Origin: CAVYHJ01 sp963768165 [NCBI: uncultured bacterium] | GTDB taxonomy: Bacteria; UBP4; UBA4092 | Length of the DNA: 64,000 bases | NCBI GenBank assembly: GCA_963768165.1 | Contig: CAVYHJ010000002.1 | Location: 744,001 to 808,000, forward strand | Direction: 5' to 3' | Shown here: positions 8,973 through 16,626 of the stretch, one piece after another | Layout of the letters: each line of letters begins with the position of its first letter | Position numbering within the stretch: the first letter of the stretch is position 1 | The notes under the pieces: generated by a model | Seen by the model: the letters and a program-made list of their open reading frames with translations, nothing else | Told to the model about the DNA's origin: nothing | Database searches by the model: none | Made by a program: the position numbers and the translations under genes

Positions 8973-9093
8973 GTCATTGCGAGCGGAGCGTGGCAATCTC
9001 GCTTCTCCTTCTTATCCGTCATTCCTGCGTAGGCAGGAATCCAGTCTTTCCTTGTCATTGCGAGAAGTGCTCTTTACGACGAAGCAATCTCGC
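8973..9093. repeat. Cluster of short dispersed inverted repeats
   Basis: Within the 309-base gap before the accessory region three repeat units follow each other: ATTGCGAG...CAATCTCGC (8974-9002), ATTCCTGC/GCAGGAAT (9021-9040) and another ATTGCGAG...GCAATCTCGC (about 9056-9092). These are of the short intergenic type found in many bacterial genomes; similar ATTCTGAG and ATTCCCG units recur at 17574-17614, 29204-29335 and 61371-61650. The remaining bases to 9232 are AT-rich without a named signal. Confidence 0.65.
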
Positions 9094-9232
9094 TCCTATG
9101 CTTCGAGAATTTTATTTTGTCTATTCCCAATGCCCCATTGAAACATAATTTGTTATATTCACGGGAATAAACATTTCATAGACAAAATTATCGTCTACTA
9201 ATATACTTAATAGGCTTTAAGGGAGTGTTCAA

Positions 9233-10117
9233 ATGCCAGATGCTGGATATGTTTATGTTTTGATAAATTCAACTTTACCGGGTCTTGTCAAGGTTGGAAA
9301 AACGACCAAAGACTCTGAAAGCCGTGCTAAAGAATTGTCCTCCGCTACAGGTGTCCCCACACCTTTTACCGTTGCCTTTGATGCATACTTTAATGATTGC
9401 ACTTTAGCCGAAGATTATATCCATAATAAGCTTGAATCCAATGGATATAGATTATCTAATAATAAAGAATTCTTTCAAGCACCGTTGAAAGAAGTGATTA
9501 AAGTTATTACCGAAGCTGAACAGGTTTTAAAGTCAGTTCAAAATACGAACATGGATAGCGATAATAAAAAAGATAATGCCAATAAACAACCCTGTAGTAT
9601 CAAATTTGAATTAGCTTTATATAATTTTAATAATGGAAAATATATAGAATCCTACGAACTTTTAAAGGAAGCTTTAATATTAGGATCAGATGAGGTCTAT
9701 TTTCATTTAGGTTGGATGACTTGGTACGGGAAGGGATGTTTACAAAATGAGGAGAAAGGATTTGAATATTTTAAAAAAGGCGCAGAGAAAGGATCTGGTG
9801 ATTGTTTTGGAGAATTATTACTAAAGGGTCCCATTGATACAGGAATAATGTGGTTTGAGAAATTATTAGAAAGTAAAAATGTTGTTTTTTCGCAGAAAGA
9901 AAGCTATATATTTTATTATTTAGTTAATATTAAACAGCGTTACTCTAATGAAAATAAGCTAAATGATGTTTTATTAAAATATAGTAATGGGTTATCCCCT
10001 ATTAAAAGAGAACTTATTAAGTACACTGTAAAAAAGATTGAAGATGTTGGTAGAACATATCCTGATTTAAACCCAAATTCGTCAATAGGGGCAATAGTTT
10101 CTAATGGCGGTCATTAG
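9233..10117 (+). CDS. N-terminal part of an IS-split GIY-YIG/T5orf172-Sel1-ankyrin protein
   Basis: The first 291 codons of a larger gene, now ending 4 codons later inside an inserted element. Residues 4-95 (YVYVLINSTLPGLVKVGKTT...) match the T5orf172/MUG113 branch of the GIY-YIG nuclease fold: the Y-V-Y strand and the G-x-x-K-V-G-K-T segment are present. Residues about 120-200 resemble Sel1/TPR-like repeats (FHLGWMTWYGKGCLQNEEKGFEYFKKGAEKG). Joining across the repeated CTAAT at 10101-10105 and 11536-11540 continues the frame into the ankyrin part. The start has a ribosome site (GGGAG) a few bases upstream of the ATG. Codon use is much more AT-rich than in ispE, which suggests acquisition. 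Confidence 0.75.
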   Translation: MPDAGYVYVLINSTLPGLVKVGKTTKDSESRAKELSSATGVPTPFTVAFDAYFNDCTLAEDYIHNKLESNGYRLSNNKEFFQAPLKEVIKVITEAEQVLKSVQNTNMDSDNKKDNANKQPCSIKFELALYNFNNGKYIESYELLKEALILGSDEVYFHLGWMTWYGKGCLQNEEKGFEYFKKGAEKGSGDCFGELLLKGPIDTGIMWFEKLLESKNVVFSQKESYIFYYLVNIKQRYSNENKLNDVLLKYSNGLSPIKRELIKYTVKKIEDVGRTYPDLNPNSSIGAIVSNGGH

Positions 10118-11535
10118 AGAAACAGATAGGTAACCTAAATAGATAGAGTGCTATAGACCTGGGCAAAGGGGGGTTAAAAAACGGGTCAAGGTGTGTAAGA
10201 ATAAAGGACATTATGAAGAATCTAAAAATAGAATATACAGACAAAGAAATAACCCCCTGGGGTGGGATGAGTATCCTGAGGAAGATGCTGGAGCAAATCC
10301 AGATGGAGGAGACCCTGAAAGAAGCGCCACTCCCCCAACAAGGATCTAATCGAGGGTACCGTCCCAGTCAATTGATCCAGAACTTTTGGGTCGGGGTATG
10401 GTGTGGGGCGAATTGTTTTGAGCATTTGGAAGTGACGCGACAGGATGAAGTGGTCAAGGAGATCTTCGATTGGAAACGGATGGCGGGGAATAAAGCCTTT
10501 GCACGCTATTTCAATAAATTTACGCAAGCCACCAATCAACGGGTTTTCACGCATTTATATCAATGGTTTTTTCGGAATATACATTTTGACAACTATACCT
10601 TGGATTTTGATTCCACGGTCCTGACTCGTTATGGGGAACAGCAAGGGAGCAAGAAGGGCTATAATCCTAAGAAACGGGGGAGAAAATCGCATCATCCGTT
10701 GATGGCATTTATTCCCGATTGTCGGATGGTGGCTAATTTTTGGCTGCGGTCCGGAGACAGCCACACGACCAATAATTTTTTAGGTTTTTTGGAAGATACC
10801 CTAAACAAGCTTCAGGGGAAAAGTGTAGGGTTGATTCGAGCGGATAGTGGATTCTACAGCGATAGAATCATGGAGTATCTGGAAACCCATCGTCCGACGT
10901 CCTATATCCTGGCGGCCAAGTTTTATCCTCCTCTTCAAGCGGTGGTCCTCCGGCAGAAGGGATGGTTAAAACTGGACGAGGGATTGGAGATTGCCGAGAC
11001 CTTCTATCAAGCCGATTCCTGGAAGGCTCCCCGACGTCTGATTATGGTTCGGCAGGAAATCGAAAAGCGTCCCAAGGCGGTGGGAAAACAATTACGTTTG
11101 TTTTCGGACGAAACCCTCTACCAGAAGTATCGCTACAGTTGTTTTGTGACCAATGTAGACTTGTCTCCCAAGATGGTGTATGACCTGTATCGCAATCGGG
11201 CCGATGCCGAAAACCGTATCAAAGAAGTAAAGTATGACTTTGGGGCAGACCGGTTTAATACCCATCACTTTTGGGCCACCGAGGCTACCTTAAATTTCGT
11301 GATGCTGGCGTATAATCTGATGAGTCTTTTTCGGCAAGCCCTTCTCGGAGGGACATCCAAGCCCTTTTTAAAAACCATTCGCTATAAGGTTTTTGCGGTA
11401 GGTGGCTATTTGATTCAGAAGGGAAATTCAAGGATCCTTAAATTGTCCCTTTCCATGAAAAGACGAACTTGGTTCTCGGGTCTTTGGTCCTCGGCAGACC
11501 TTATGAGCTGGCCTTTCATCCTTAAAACTTGATTC
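10106..11535. mobile_element. IS1380-like insertion sequence
   Basis: A 1,430-bp element bounded by the direct repeat CTAAT (10101-10105 and 11536-11540). The bounds are inferred from that repeat: removing one copy plus the element joins VSN to DYFGLK in frame. I could not see good terminal inverted repeats at these points, so the ends may be off by a few bases. It carries one transposase gene that ends 3 bases from the right end. Confidence 0.65.
10213..11532 (+). CDS. IS1380-family-like transposase
   Basis: A 439-residue DDE transposase. The core starts at about residue 130 with LDFDSTVLTRYGEQQGSKKG and KKRGRKSHHPL, followed by the second acidic segment IRADSGFYS and a YRNRADAENRIKEVKYDFG helix that supplies the last acidic residue. 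This set of motifs is that of the IS1380 family (DDE_Tnp_1 group). All three segments are intact and no frameshift is seen, so it may be active. Base composition is higher in GC than the interrupted host gene. Confidence 0.85.
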   Translation: MKNLKIEYTDKEITPWGGMSILRKMLEQIQMEETLKEAPLPQQGSNRGYRPSQLIQNFWVGVWCGANCFEHLEVTRQDEVVKEIFDWKRMAGNKAFARYFNKFTQATNQRVFTHLYQWFFRNIHFDNYTLDFDSTVLTRYGEQQGSKKGYNPKKRGRKSHHPLMAFIPDCRMVANFWLRSGDSHTTNNFLGFLEDTLNKLQGKSVGLIRADSGFYSDRIMEYLETHRPTSYILAAKFYPPLQAVVLRQKGWLKLDEGLEIAETFYQADSWKAPRRLIMVRQEIEKRPKAVGKQLRLFSDETLYQKYRYSCFVTNVDLSPKMVYDLYRNRADAENRIKEVKYDFGADRFNTHHFWATEATLNFVMLAYNLMSLFRQALLGGTSKPFLKTIRYKVFAVGGYLIQKGNSRILKLSLSMKRRTWFSGLWSSADLMSWPFILKT

Positions 11536-12347
11536 CTAATGACTATTTTGGGTTAAAAACTCTCTATTCGGATGTTGGTAAAAAAATAGATAGCGTCTTA
11601 AATGACGATATACGGATTGAATATCAAAATATTCCGTCTAATAATAGTACCTCAATTATGGCAGTATTGAATGAAAAGCAGGAAATAACAAAAGCACTTG
11701 CTCTTATTAATAGACCCGTTACTGTTAATAAAAAAACTATAAGTGACACAACTCCAGACCTAACTCCCTTAATGAGGGCAATTTATGATACAAGGAAGAT
11801 TAAAACACTTATTAGTGCAGGCGCTAATATCAATCAAAAAAATAAGTATGGTGAAACAGCTTTAATGCATGCTGTTGCACAGGGTTATCTTGAAACAGTA
11901 AAAATACTTCTTGAAAATGGAGTCGAAGTCAATACACAAAAAAATGATGGTGGAACAGCCCTAATGCTTGCTGCATTTAATGGTAATCCAGAAATACTTA
12001 AAATCCTTATTGATAATAAAGCAGATATTAATGCCAAAATGAATAATGGCACGACAGCATTCTTGCTTGCAGTACAAGCAGGTTTTGTTAATATTGTTAA
12101 AACCTTGATTGATCGAGGTTCAAAGATAGATGTAAAAAATGATGAAGGTTGGACGGCTTTACATATTGCAGCACAAAAGGGTCATTTTAATATCGTAGGA
12201 TTTTTACTTGAAAAGGGAGCAGACGTCAATGCTCAATCAAATGATGGAGGAACAGCTCTAATGACTGCTGCATATAATGGTTATTTGAATTTGAATATAG
12301 TTAAATTGTTGCTTGAAAAGGGTGCCAATGTTAATATGTGTGACTAG
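11529..12347 (+). pseudogene. Middle fragment of the split GIY-YIG-ankyrin gene
   Basis: This open frame begins inside the IS1380-like element (a TTG that is probably not a true start) and host sequence begins at 11541. After a linker of about 75 residues it carries six or so ankyrin repeats with the usual G-x-T-A-L-M-x-A-A and G-A-x-V-N patterns, about 33 residues each. It stops at 12345-12347 within an IS3-family element. Skipping that element across the duplicated TGTG restores the frame into the last repeats at 13595. With no start of its own it is probably not expressed as a separate protein. Confidence 0.75.
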
Positions 12348-13261
12348 CCCCCGATTACTGTACCACTCGTAATGTTAGTATACTCCAAGTTATGATGATT
12401 GTGGCAACTCGTAGGGAGCGTAGCGACCGAAGAGTTGCCACAGATTTCTTTAAATTCCTTGGGTGTCAAATAAGCCAAGGAACTATGGGGTCGGGTTTGA
12501 TTGTACTCCTTTCTCCAATCTTCAATGATGATTTGAGCTTCCAACAGACTGGTAAATAATTCTCGATTTAAACATTCATCTCGGAACTTTCCGTGAAAAC
12601 TTTCGATATACGGATTTTCCCAAGGTTCTCCAGGAGAAATATACAGAGTGGTAATCTGTTTTTTTTGTAACCAGACTTGAATGGCATTAGCGATAAACTC
12701 CGGTCCGTTGTCACTACGAATATGTTCAGGGACTCCATATTCCTTGATGACCTCTTGCAGTTCCCTCAACACCTCCCCGGAAGTGAGATACCGACCCACT
12801 CGAATCCGTAAGCTTTCCCGAGTATATTCATCCAAGAGGGTTAAACACTTCAACATACGTCCATCTGCGGTCTGGTCTTGAATCATATCCCAACTCCAGA
12901 CATGATTCGGATATTCCGCTTTTCGGCGAACCCCCGTGGATAAGCCTACTCTCCGCCGTTTTCTAGCTTTCTGCTTGACTTGTAAACCCATGATTCGCAT
13001 TAATCGTTGAACTCTTTTTTTATTGATCTTCCATCCTGCCTTCTGCAGTACTGCCGTGATCCGCCGATATCCATACCGAGGATACCGACGGGACAAGGTT
13101 TCTATCCGTTTCTTAAGCCGTCCCTCTATTTTATTCTCCAGGACTTTATACCGATAACTACTTCTCCCAAACTGCATCACCTGACAGGCCCGACGTACCG
13201 AACACCCTTTCTCTTCCACCAACACTTGGATCATCTTCCTCTTCGGGGACGGGCCTACCAC
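12344..13261 (-). CDS. IS3-family transposase OrfB (integrase catalytic domain)
   Basis: A 305-residue OrfB with an N-terminal HTH_21-like region (SVRRACQVMQFGRSSYRY) and a retroviral-integrase (rve) core. The DDE triad can be placed: Asp in VWSWDMIQDQ, Asp in IRSDNGPEF and Glu in ENPYIESFHGKFRDE. The open frame overlaps orfA by 7 bases in the -1 frame and follows an A6G slippery run at 13261-13267, so it is expected to be made mainly as an OrfAB fusion. All catalytic residues are present. Confidence 0.92.
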   Translation of the reverse strand: MVGPSPKRKMIQVLVEEKGCSVRRACQVMQFGRSSYRYKVLENKIEGRLKKRIETLSRRYPRYGYRRITAVLQKAGWKINKKRVQRLMRIMGLQVKQKARKRRRVGLSTGVRRKAEYPNHVWSWDMIQDQTADGRMLKCLTLLDEYTRESLRIRVGRYLTSGEVLRELQEVIKEYGVPEHIRSDNGPEFIANAIQVWLQKKQITTLYISPGEPWENPYIESFHGKFRDECLNRELFTSLLEAQIIIEDWRKEYNQTRPHSSLAYLTPKEFKEICGNSSVATLPTSCHNHHNLEYTNITSGTVIGG

Positions 13262-13521
13262 TTTTTTGAGTTAATCTCCTTGATTAAATCATTCTCCAAC
13301 AATAAGTCTGCGACTTTCTTCTTTAACCGGTTGTTCTCCTCTTCCAAGGCTTTTAACTGTTGCGCTTCCGACAAAGTCATCCCTCCATACTTCTGCTTCC
13401 ACCGGTAGTAGGTCTGTTCCGTAATATTATGAACCTGACAAACTTGGGCAATGGTCTGCCCTCCTTCCACTTCTCTTAGTATCCGAAAAATCTCTTCCAC
13501 TTTATGCCGTTTCTTTTGCAT
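13255..13521 (-). CDS. IS3-family OrfA (helix-turn-helix)
   Basis: An 88-residue OrfA starting MQKKRHKVEEIFRILREVEG, with an HTH_Tnp_1/IS3 domain (about residues 5-50, including QVCQVHNITEQTYYRWKQKYGG) and a C-terminal leucine-zipper-like helix (about 52-82) used for multimer formation in this family. A ribosome site (AAGGAG) precedes the ATG by a suitable distance. It ends ...NSKKW just after the slippery run. Confidence 0.92.
   Translation of the reverse strand: MQKKRHKVEEIFRILREVEGGQTIAQVCQVHNITEQTYYRWKQKYGGMTLSEAQQLKALEEENNRLKKKVADLLLENDLIKEINSKKW
13261..13267 (-). promoter_or_regulatory. A6G programmed -1 frameshift site
   Basis: On the minus strand the bases AAAAAAG lie at the end of orfA (codons AAA AAG TGG TAG). 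A -1 slip gives AAA AAA GTG GTA, which enters the orfB frame. This is the standard IS3-family arrangement for making the OrfAB transposase. Confidence 0.8.
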
Positions 13522-13594
13522 GGGTATATCTCCTTCTTTTGTGAAGATATACTAACATTTCAGGTGGGCTAGTTTTCGGGGGTCAGGTCATGTG

Positions 13595-13787
13595 GAATAA
13601 TGACAATCAGACTGCGATTATGTATGCAGCTACTAAGGGGCATATAGATATTGTAAAGGCACTAATTGATAGAGGAGTAGATATTAATGTAAAAGATAAA
13701 GATAATGATACTGCATTAATTATTGCAAAGAAAAATGGTTACAATGATATCGTCCAATTTCTTATAGAATCAGGTGCAAAAGAATAG
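13595..13787 (+). pseudogene. C-terminal fragment of the split GIY-YIG-ankyrin gene
   Basis: Host sequence resumes after the IS3 element with NNDNQTAIMYAATKGHIDIV, giving two more ankyrin repeats and the natural stop at 13785-13787 (ending LIESGAKE). An apparent start at 13590 uses bases of the element and target repeat. The rebuilt gene (9233-10105, 11541-12340, 13595-13787) is 1,866 bases, exactly 622 codons, so a 621-residue protein. The stop is 2 bases before the next ORF, which suggests that the two were translated together. Confidence 0.75.
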
Positions 13788-13789
13788 GT

Positions 13790-14212
13790 ATGAAAACCAA
13801 AAACGGGAAAACGACATCTATAATGTCTAAACAAAAGGGAATTGATTTAGTGACAGATAAAACAGCTTCAAATAAGCAATATTTGCAAACGTTGATAAAA
13901 CTGTGGCGGCTTGAAATTGGTGGTTTTAAGGCTCTGTTTAGTGCTAATGAAAAAACTGCAGCTATGACGTTAGTCATTAGGGATAAGATTGAAGATTTAG
14001 GTGGAGGAAGTGATTTGAGAGTACAGAAATTAGACTTAAAATTCTTTAAATTTTTAATAAAAAATAAGCCTGCATATGACAACTTAGAAAAACCTTTAGA
14101 AATGTGGTGGTGGCACCAAGGGAGTATTAATAAAAAGTCCTTCCTAGCGGAACTGTTACCATCTCATCTAAAAAGTGTTTATTTAGATTATTTAAATAAG
14201 GGCAAGAAGTAA
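13790..14212 (+). CDS. Hypothetical protein following the ankyrin gene
   Basis: A 140-residue, lysine-rich soluble protein that I do not recognise. The ATG is 2 bases after the stop of the ankyrin frame, pointing to an original operon. The first 25 residues are polar and probably disordered; the rest is predicted helical, with a notable EMWWWHQGS segment near residue 105. There is no signal peptide or membrane segment. Base composition is AT-rich like the split gene. With that gene cut by two insertion sequences its expression may now be altered. Confidence 0.6.
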   Translation: MKTKNGKTTSIMSKQKGIDLVTDKTASNKQYLQTLIKLWRLEIGGFKALFSANEKTAAMTLVIRDKIEDLGGGSDLRVQKLDLKFFKFLIKNKPAYDNLEKPLEMWWWHQGSINKKSFLAELLPSHLKSVYLDYLNKGKK

Positions 14213-14309
14213 ATTATACCCTTGTACTTTCTATCTAATGTTGAGAATTTAAATATAACAGTTTTCCCTGTGCAGCCAATGAAATACATATCATAAATCT
14301 GAGACCAAA

Positions 14310-14951
14310 ATGCTAACAGAAGAAGAAAAGAAAATTATACAAGAAGAAGAATATCGTTTAGCAATTCGGAAAGAAATAGAATCTAAAATTAAACCCTGGT
14401 ATATAAAAATATGGTTTTTTTTCAACTCATCACTAATAATATTTCTGCTTAGTGCAGTTGTACTTGCATCATTTTCATCATATCAACAAAGGAAAGCACA
14501 AAAATTACAAGAAGATAATAAAAAAGAGAATGATAAAACTGAACTTGTTAGAGAAATTACAGGTAGGATGAAAAAAATCCATGACCTTTTACCTAGCTCA
14601 TCAACCAATTCCTATGCAACAATTTTACCATATCGTGATAGCATAGGAATTGGGATGTATAACGTTATAACGGGTGAACTTAATGGTGATTCGCCACACG
14701 CACCAAAATTTCATGAGGAAGACCTTTCAGTTTTATTAGATGATCTGCAACGTCTAGCTCCTAAACAAAATGTAGATTTAGTCTTAAAACATATAAATGA
14801 GTTCGAAGAATTTTTATATAAAATTCCTGGAGATAATCAAAAGAATACAGATATTGGGCATCTTACACTTAGTAATCCAGATAAATTTAAACAATTCGTT
14901 TCCTATCTAGAAACCGATATAGGGATTATTAAATTGGTTAAGATTAATTAA
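14310..14951 (+). CDS. Hypothetical membrane-anchored protein
   Basis: A 213-residue protein of unknown family. A charged N-terminal helix (residues 1-30, rich in Glu and Lys) is followed by one membrane segment at about 38-60 (FFFNSSLIIFLLSAVVLASF), then a coiled-coil-like stretch (about 64-95) and a C-terminal globular part. This layout suits an inner-membrane anchor with a coiled-coil stalk. It is AT-rich and on the same strand as the split GIY-YIG-ankyrin gene, and may belong to the same accessory unit. Confidence 0.6.
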   Translation: MLTEEEKKIIQEEEYRLAIRKEIESKIKPWYIKIWFFFNSSLIIFLLSAVVLASFSSYQQRKAQKLQEDNKKENDKTELVREITGRMKKIHDLLPSSSTNSYATILPYRDSIGIGMYNVITGELNGDSPHAPKFHEEDLSVLLDDLQRLAPKQNVDLVLKHINEFEEFLYKIPGDNQKNTDIGHLTLSNPDKFKQFVSYLETDIGIIKLVKIN

Positions 14952-14968
14952 ATATTAGACTCAATACA

Positions 14969-15000
14969 TCGGGAATGAAACGCTTTCCCTTCTTTCCCGA
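14969..15000. repeat. GTCGGGAA hairpin family, copy b
   Basis: TCGGGAA (14969-14975) pairs with TTCCCGA (14994-15000) over an 18-base loop. It follows the hypothetical membrane-protein gene and precedes the IS5-like element. The loop begins TGAA, as in copy a at 7330. Confidence 0.65.
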
Positions 15001-15070
15001 CGGCTTCCTTTGTAATAAGGCATCTTGACCTAACTTCTAATTCCTATCTCCTAAATCCTTACATTAACTC

Positions 15071-15092
15071 ATTTAACATATTTAACTTATTT
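15071..15092. repeat. Tandem 9-bp repeat (ATTTAACNN) split by an IS
   Basis: ATTTAACAT and ATTTAACTT stand in tandem at 15071-15088. The next unit is cut by the IS5-like element after ATTT and resumes at 16574 as ATTTAACGT then ATTTAACCA (to 16591). Rejoined, there are four adjacent 9-bp units ending about 35 bases before the pabC-like start. The other bases in the 255-base gap 14952-15206 show nothing beyond the hairpin listed and the left end of the element. Confidence 0.7.
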
Positions 15093-16573
15093 AGTCGTCC
15101 TTGAAAAAGGGAAATAGAACAATAAAGATGGGATAGAAATGATTTTCTCGCCATGTTAAAATCACCAGGTATATTGAAATAAATACAAATATCTGGAGGA
15201 TTTAGAGTGATTCCATTGACCGATACGACACAAGAGAATTTATTTAGTGGAGAATTAAAAAGTCTGTGTAATCCCCGCCATCCGTTAATTCAACTGGCCC
15301 ATCAGATGGAATGGGGAGAACTGGAGGCCGCCTTTGCGGGGTGTTATTGTCCGGATTTCGGACGTCCCTGCAAACCCATTCGATTACTGGTGGGGATCCA
15401 TTATTTAAAGCATGCCTATCACTTGAGCGATGAGGAAGTCGTGGAGCGCTTGGCGGAAAATCCGTACTGGCAATACTTTTGTGGGTTTGAGTATTTTCAG
15501 AGGGAGCTTTTCCTGAATGCCAGCTTATTGAGTAAATGGCGTAAACGGATCCAGCAACAGAAGATGGAGAAGCTCTTAGAGGTGACCATTACCACAGGGT
15601 TGAAGACGGGTGCCTTGAAGCGGAGGCAGTTGGCCAAACTGAATGTGGATACGACGGTGCAGGAGAAAGCAATTACCTATCCCACGGATGCGAAACTGTA
15701 CCTGAAGATGTTGCAACGCTTGGTGAATCTGTGCCACCAGGAAGGGATTGAACTGCGGCAGAGCTATACCCGCAAAGCCAAGAAGAGTTTATTTTTGTAT
15801 CATCGGTATGCCCATGGGCGTAAGGGGAAGAAGGCGCAGAAGGAATGGAAGAAGTTAAAGGTGTACTTGGGACGGGTGAGTCGGGATGTAGGTCGGAAGG
15901 TCCTGAAGGCAAACCGGGAGGAACTCTGGGAGGTATTGGGACCGGAATTAGCCATGGCCCAGAGGTTGTTGGAGCAAAAGCGAGAGGATTCTCCGAAACT
16001 GTATAGTTTGCATGCCCCGGAGGTGGAATGTATCGCCAAAGGTAAAGCCCATAAGAAATATGAGTTTGGCTGCAAGGTGAGTGTGGTAGCGACTTCTCAA
16101 GATCCGTTCATTGTAGGCATGCAAGCGCTTCACGGGAATCCCTATGACGGACATACCTTAGAGCAGGCCTTGAAACAGGCCGAGCGGTTGGGACATTTTC
16201 AAGCTCAGGAGGTGTATGCGGATCAAGGGTATCGGGGACACGATTATGCGGGAGAGGCTACGATTCATCTCAGTCGGTGGAAGTTATCCGGACTCAAAGA
16301 ATCGGTCATTCGATGGATTAAACGCCGGAGTGCGATTGAACCCGTGATCGGACATGCCAAAACCGATGGATGGTTAGGACGAAACTATCTGAAGGGAACC
16401 CACGGCGATCACATCAATGCGATCCTCTGCGGATGTGGGTACAATATCCGCAAGCTTCTAAGGAAGCTTCTTTTTGTCCTTTGGAAAATTCGGCTCGGGA
16501 GGTTCCTTTCTCTCTCCCAAAGTTCCCTCTTTGTGTCCTACAATCTAAAAAAGAAACTTTTTCAGGGACATCT
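15093..16573. mobile_element. IS5-family-like insertion sequence
   Basis: A 1,481-bp element. Its left end AGTCGTCCTTGAAAAAG matches the reverse complement of its right end, AGATGTCCCTGAAAAAG, at 14 of 17 positions. A 4-bp ATTT lies on each side (15089-15092 and 16574-16577) and is taken as the target duplication, though the site is itself repetitive so the length is uncertain. The transposase frame runs out past the right end into host sequence. Confidence 0.75.
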
Positions 16574-16598
16574 ATTTAACGTATTTAACCATGATTAG
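15207..16598 (+). CDS. IS5-family-like transposase
   Basis: A 463-residue transposase with the N-terminal DUF772 region (about residues 15-110, LVGIHYLKHAYHLSDEEVVE) and a DDE core: Asp in LNVDTTVQEKAI (about residue 150), Asp in VYADQGYRGHDY and Glu in RSAIEPVIGHAKTDG. The start is GTG behind a ribosome site (GGAGG at 15195-15199). The last eight or so codons lie outside the inverted repeat and are encoded by host sequence, as is the stop codon, which is odd and may mean the original end was lost. It ends 28 bases before the pabC-like start. Confidence 0.87.
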   Translation: MIPLTDTTQENLFSGELKSLCNPRHPLIQLAHQMEWGELEAAFAGCYCPDFGRPCKPIRLLVGIHYLKHAYHLSDEEVVERLAENPYWQYFCGFEYFQRELFLNASLLSKWRKRIQQQKMEKLLEVTITTGLKTGALKRRQLAKLNVDTTVQEKAITYPTDAKLYLKMLQRLVNLCHQEGIELRQSYTRKAKKSLFLYHRYAHGRKGKKAQKEWKKLKVYLGRVSRDVGRKVLKANREELWEVLGPELAMAQRLLEQKREDSPKLYSLHAPEVECIAKGKAHKKYEFGCKVSVVATSQDPFIVGMQALHGNPYDGHTLEQALKQAERLGHFQAQEVYADQGYRGHDYAGEATIHLSRWKLSGLKESVIRWIKRRSAIEPVIGHAKTDGWLGRNYLKGTHGDHINAILCGCGYNIRKLLRKLLFVLWKIRLGRFLSLSQSSLFVSYNLKKKLFQGHLFNVFNHD

Positions 16599-16626
16599 GT
16601 TATCATATCTATTCAAGAGAATGACT

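Larger units (their letters stand above)
12341..13590. mobile_element. IS3-family insertion sequence
   Basis: A 1,250-bp element on the minus strand with two overlapping ORFs. Its ends read TGACTAGCCCCCGATTACT on the left and, reverse-complemented, TGACCTGACCCCCGAAAACT on the right, a clear imperfect inverted repeat with TG/CA tips. A 4-bp target duplication TGTG flanks it (12337-12340 and 13591-13594). Removing the element and one repeat gives an uninterrupted ankyrin reading frame, so the insertion is precise and probably recent. Confidence 0.9.

Noticed and set aside
8973-9093. Repeats resembling a short CRISPR array
   Set aside because: Units differ from one another, are internally palindromic, are not regularly spaced and no cas gene is near.
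10106-11535. Terminal inverted repeats for the IS1380-like element
   Set aside because: Nothing convincing was found at the ends implied by the CTAAT repeat, so the bounds rest on the direct repeat and restored frame only.
11529-11540. TTG as the true start of an ankyrin gene
   Set aside because: It lies inside the inserted element and has no ribosome site; the frame is continuous with the upstream gene once the element is removed.
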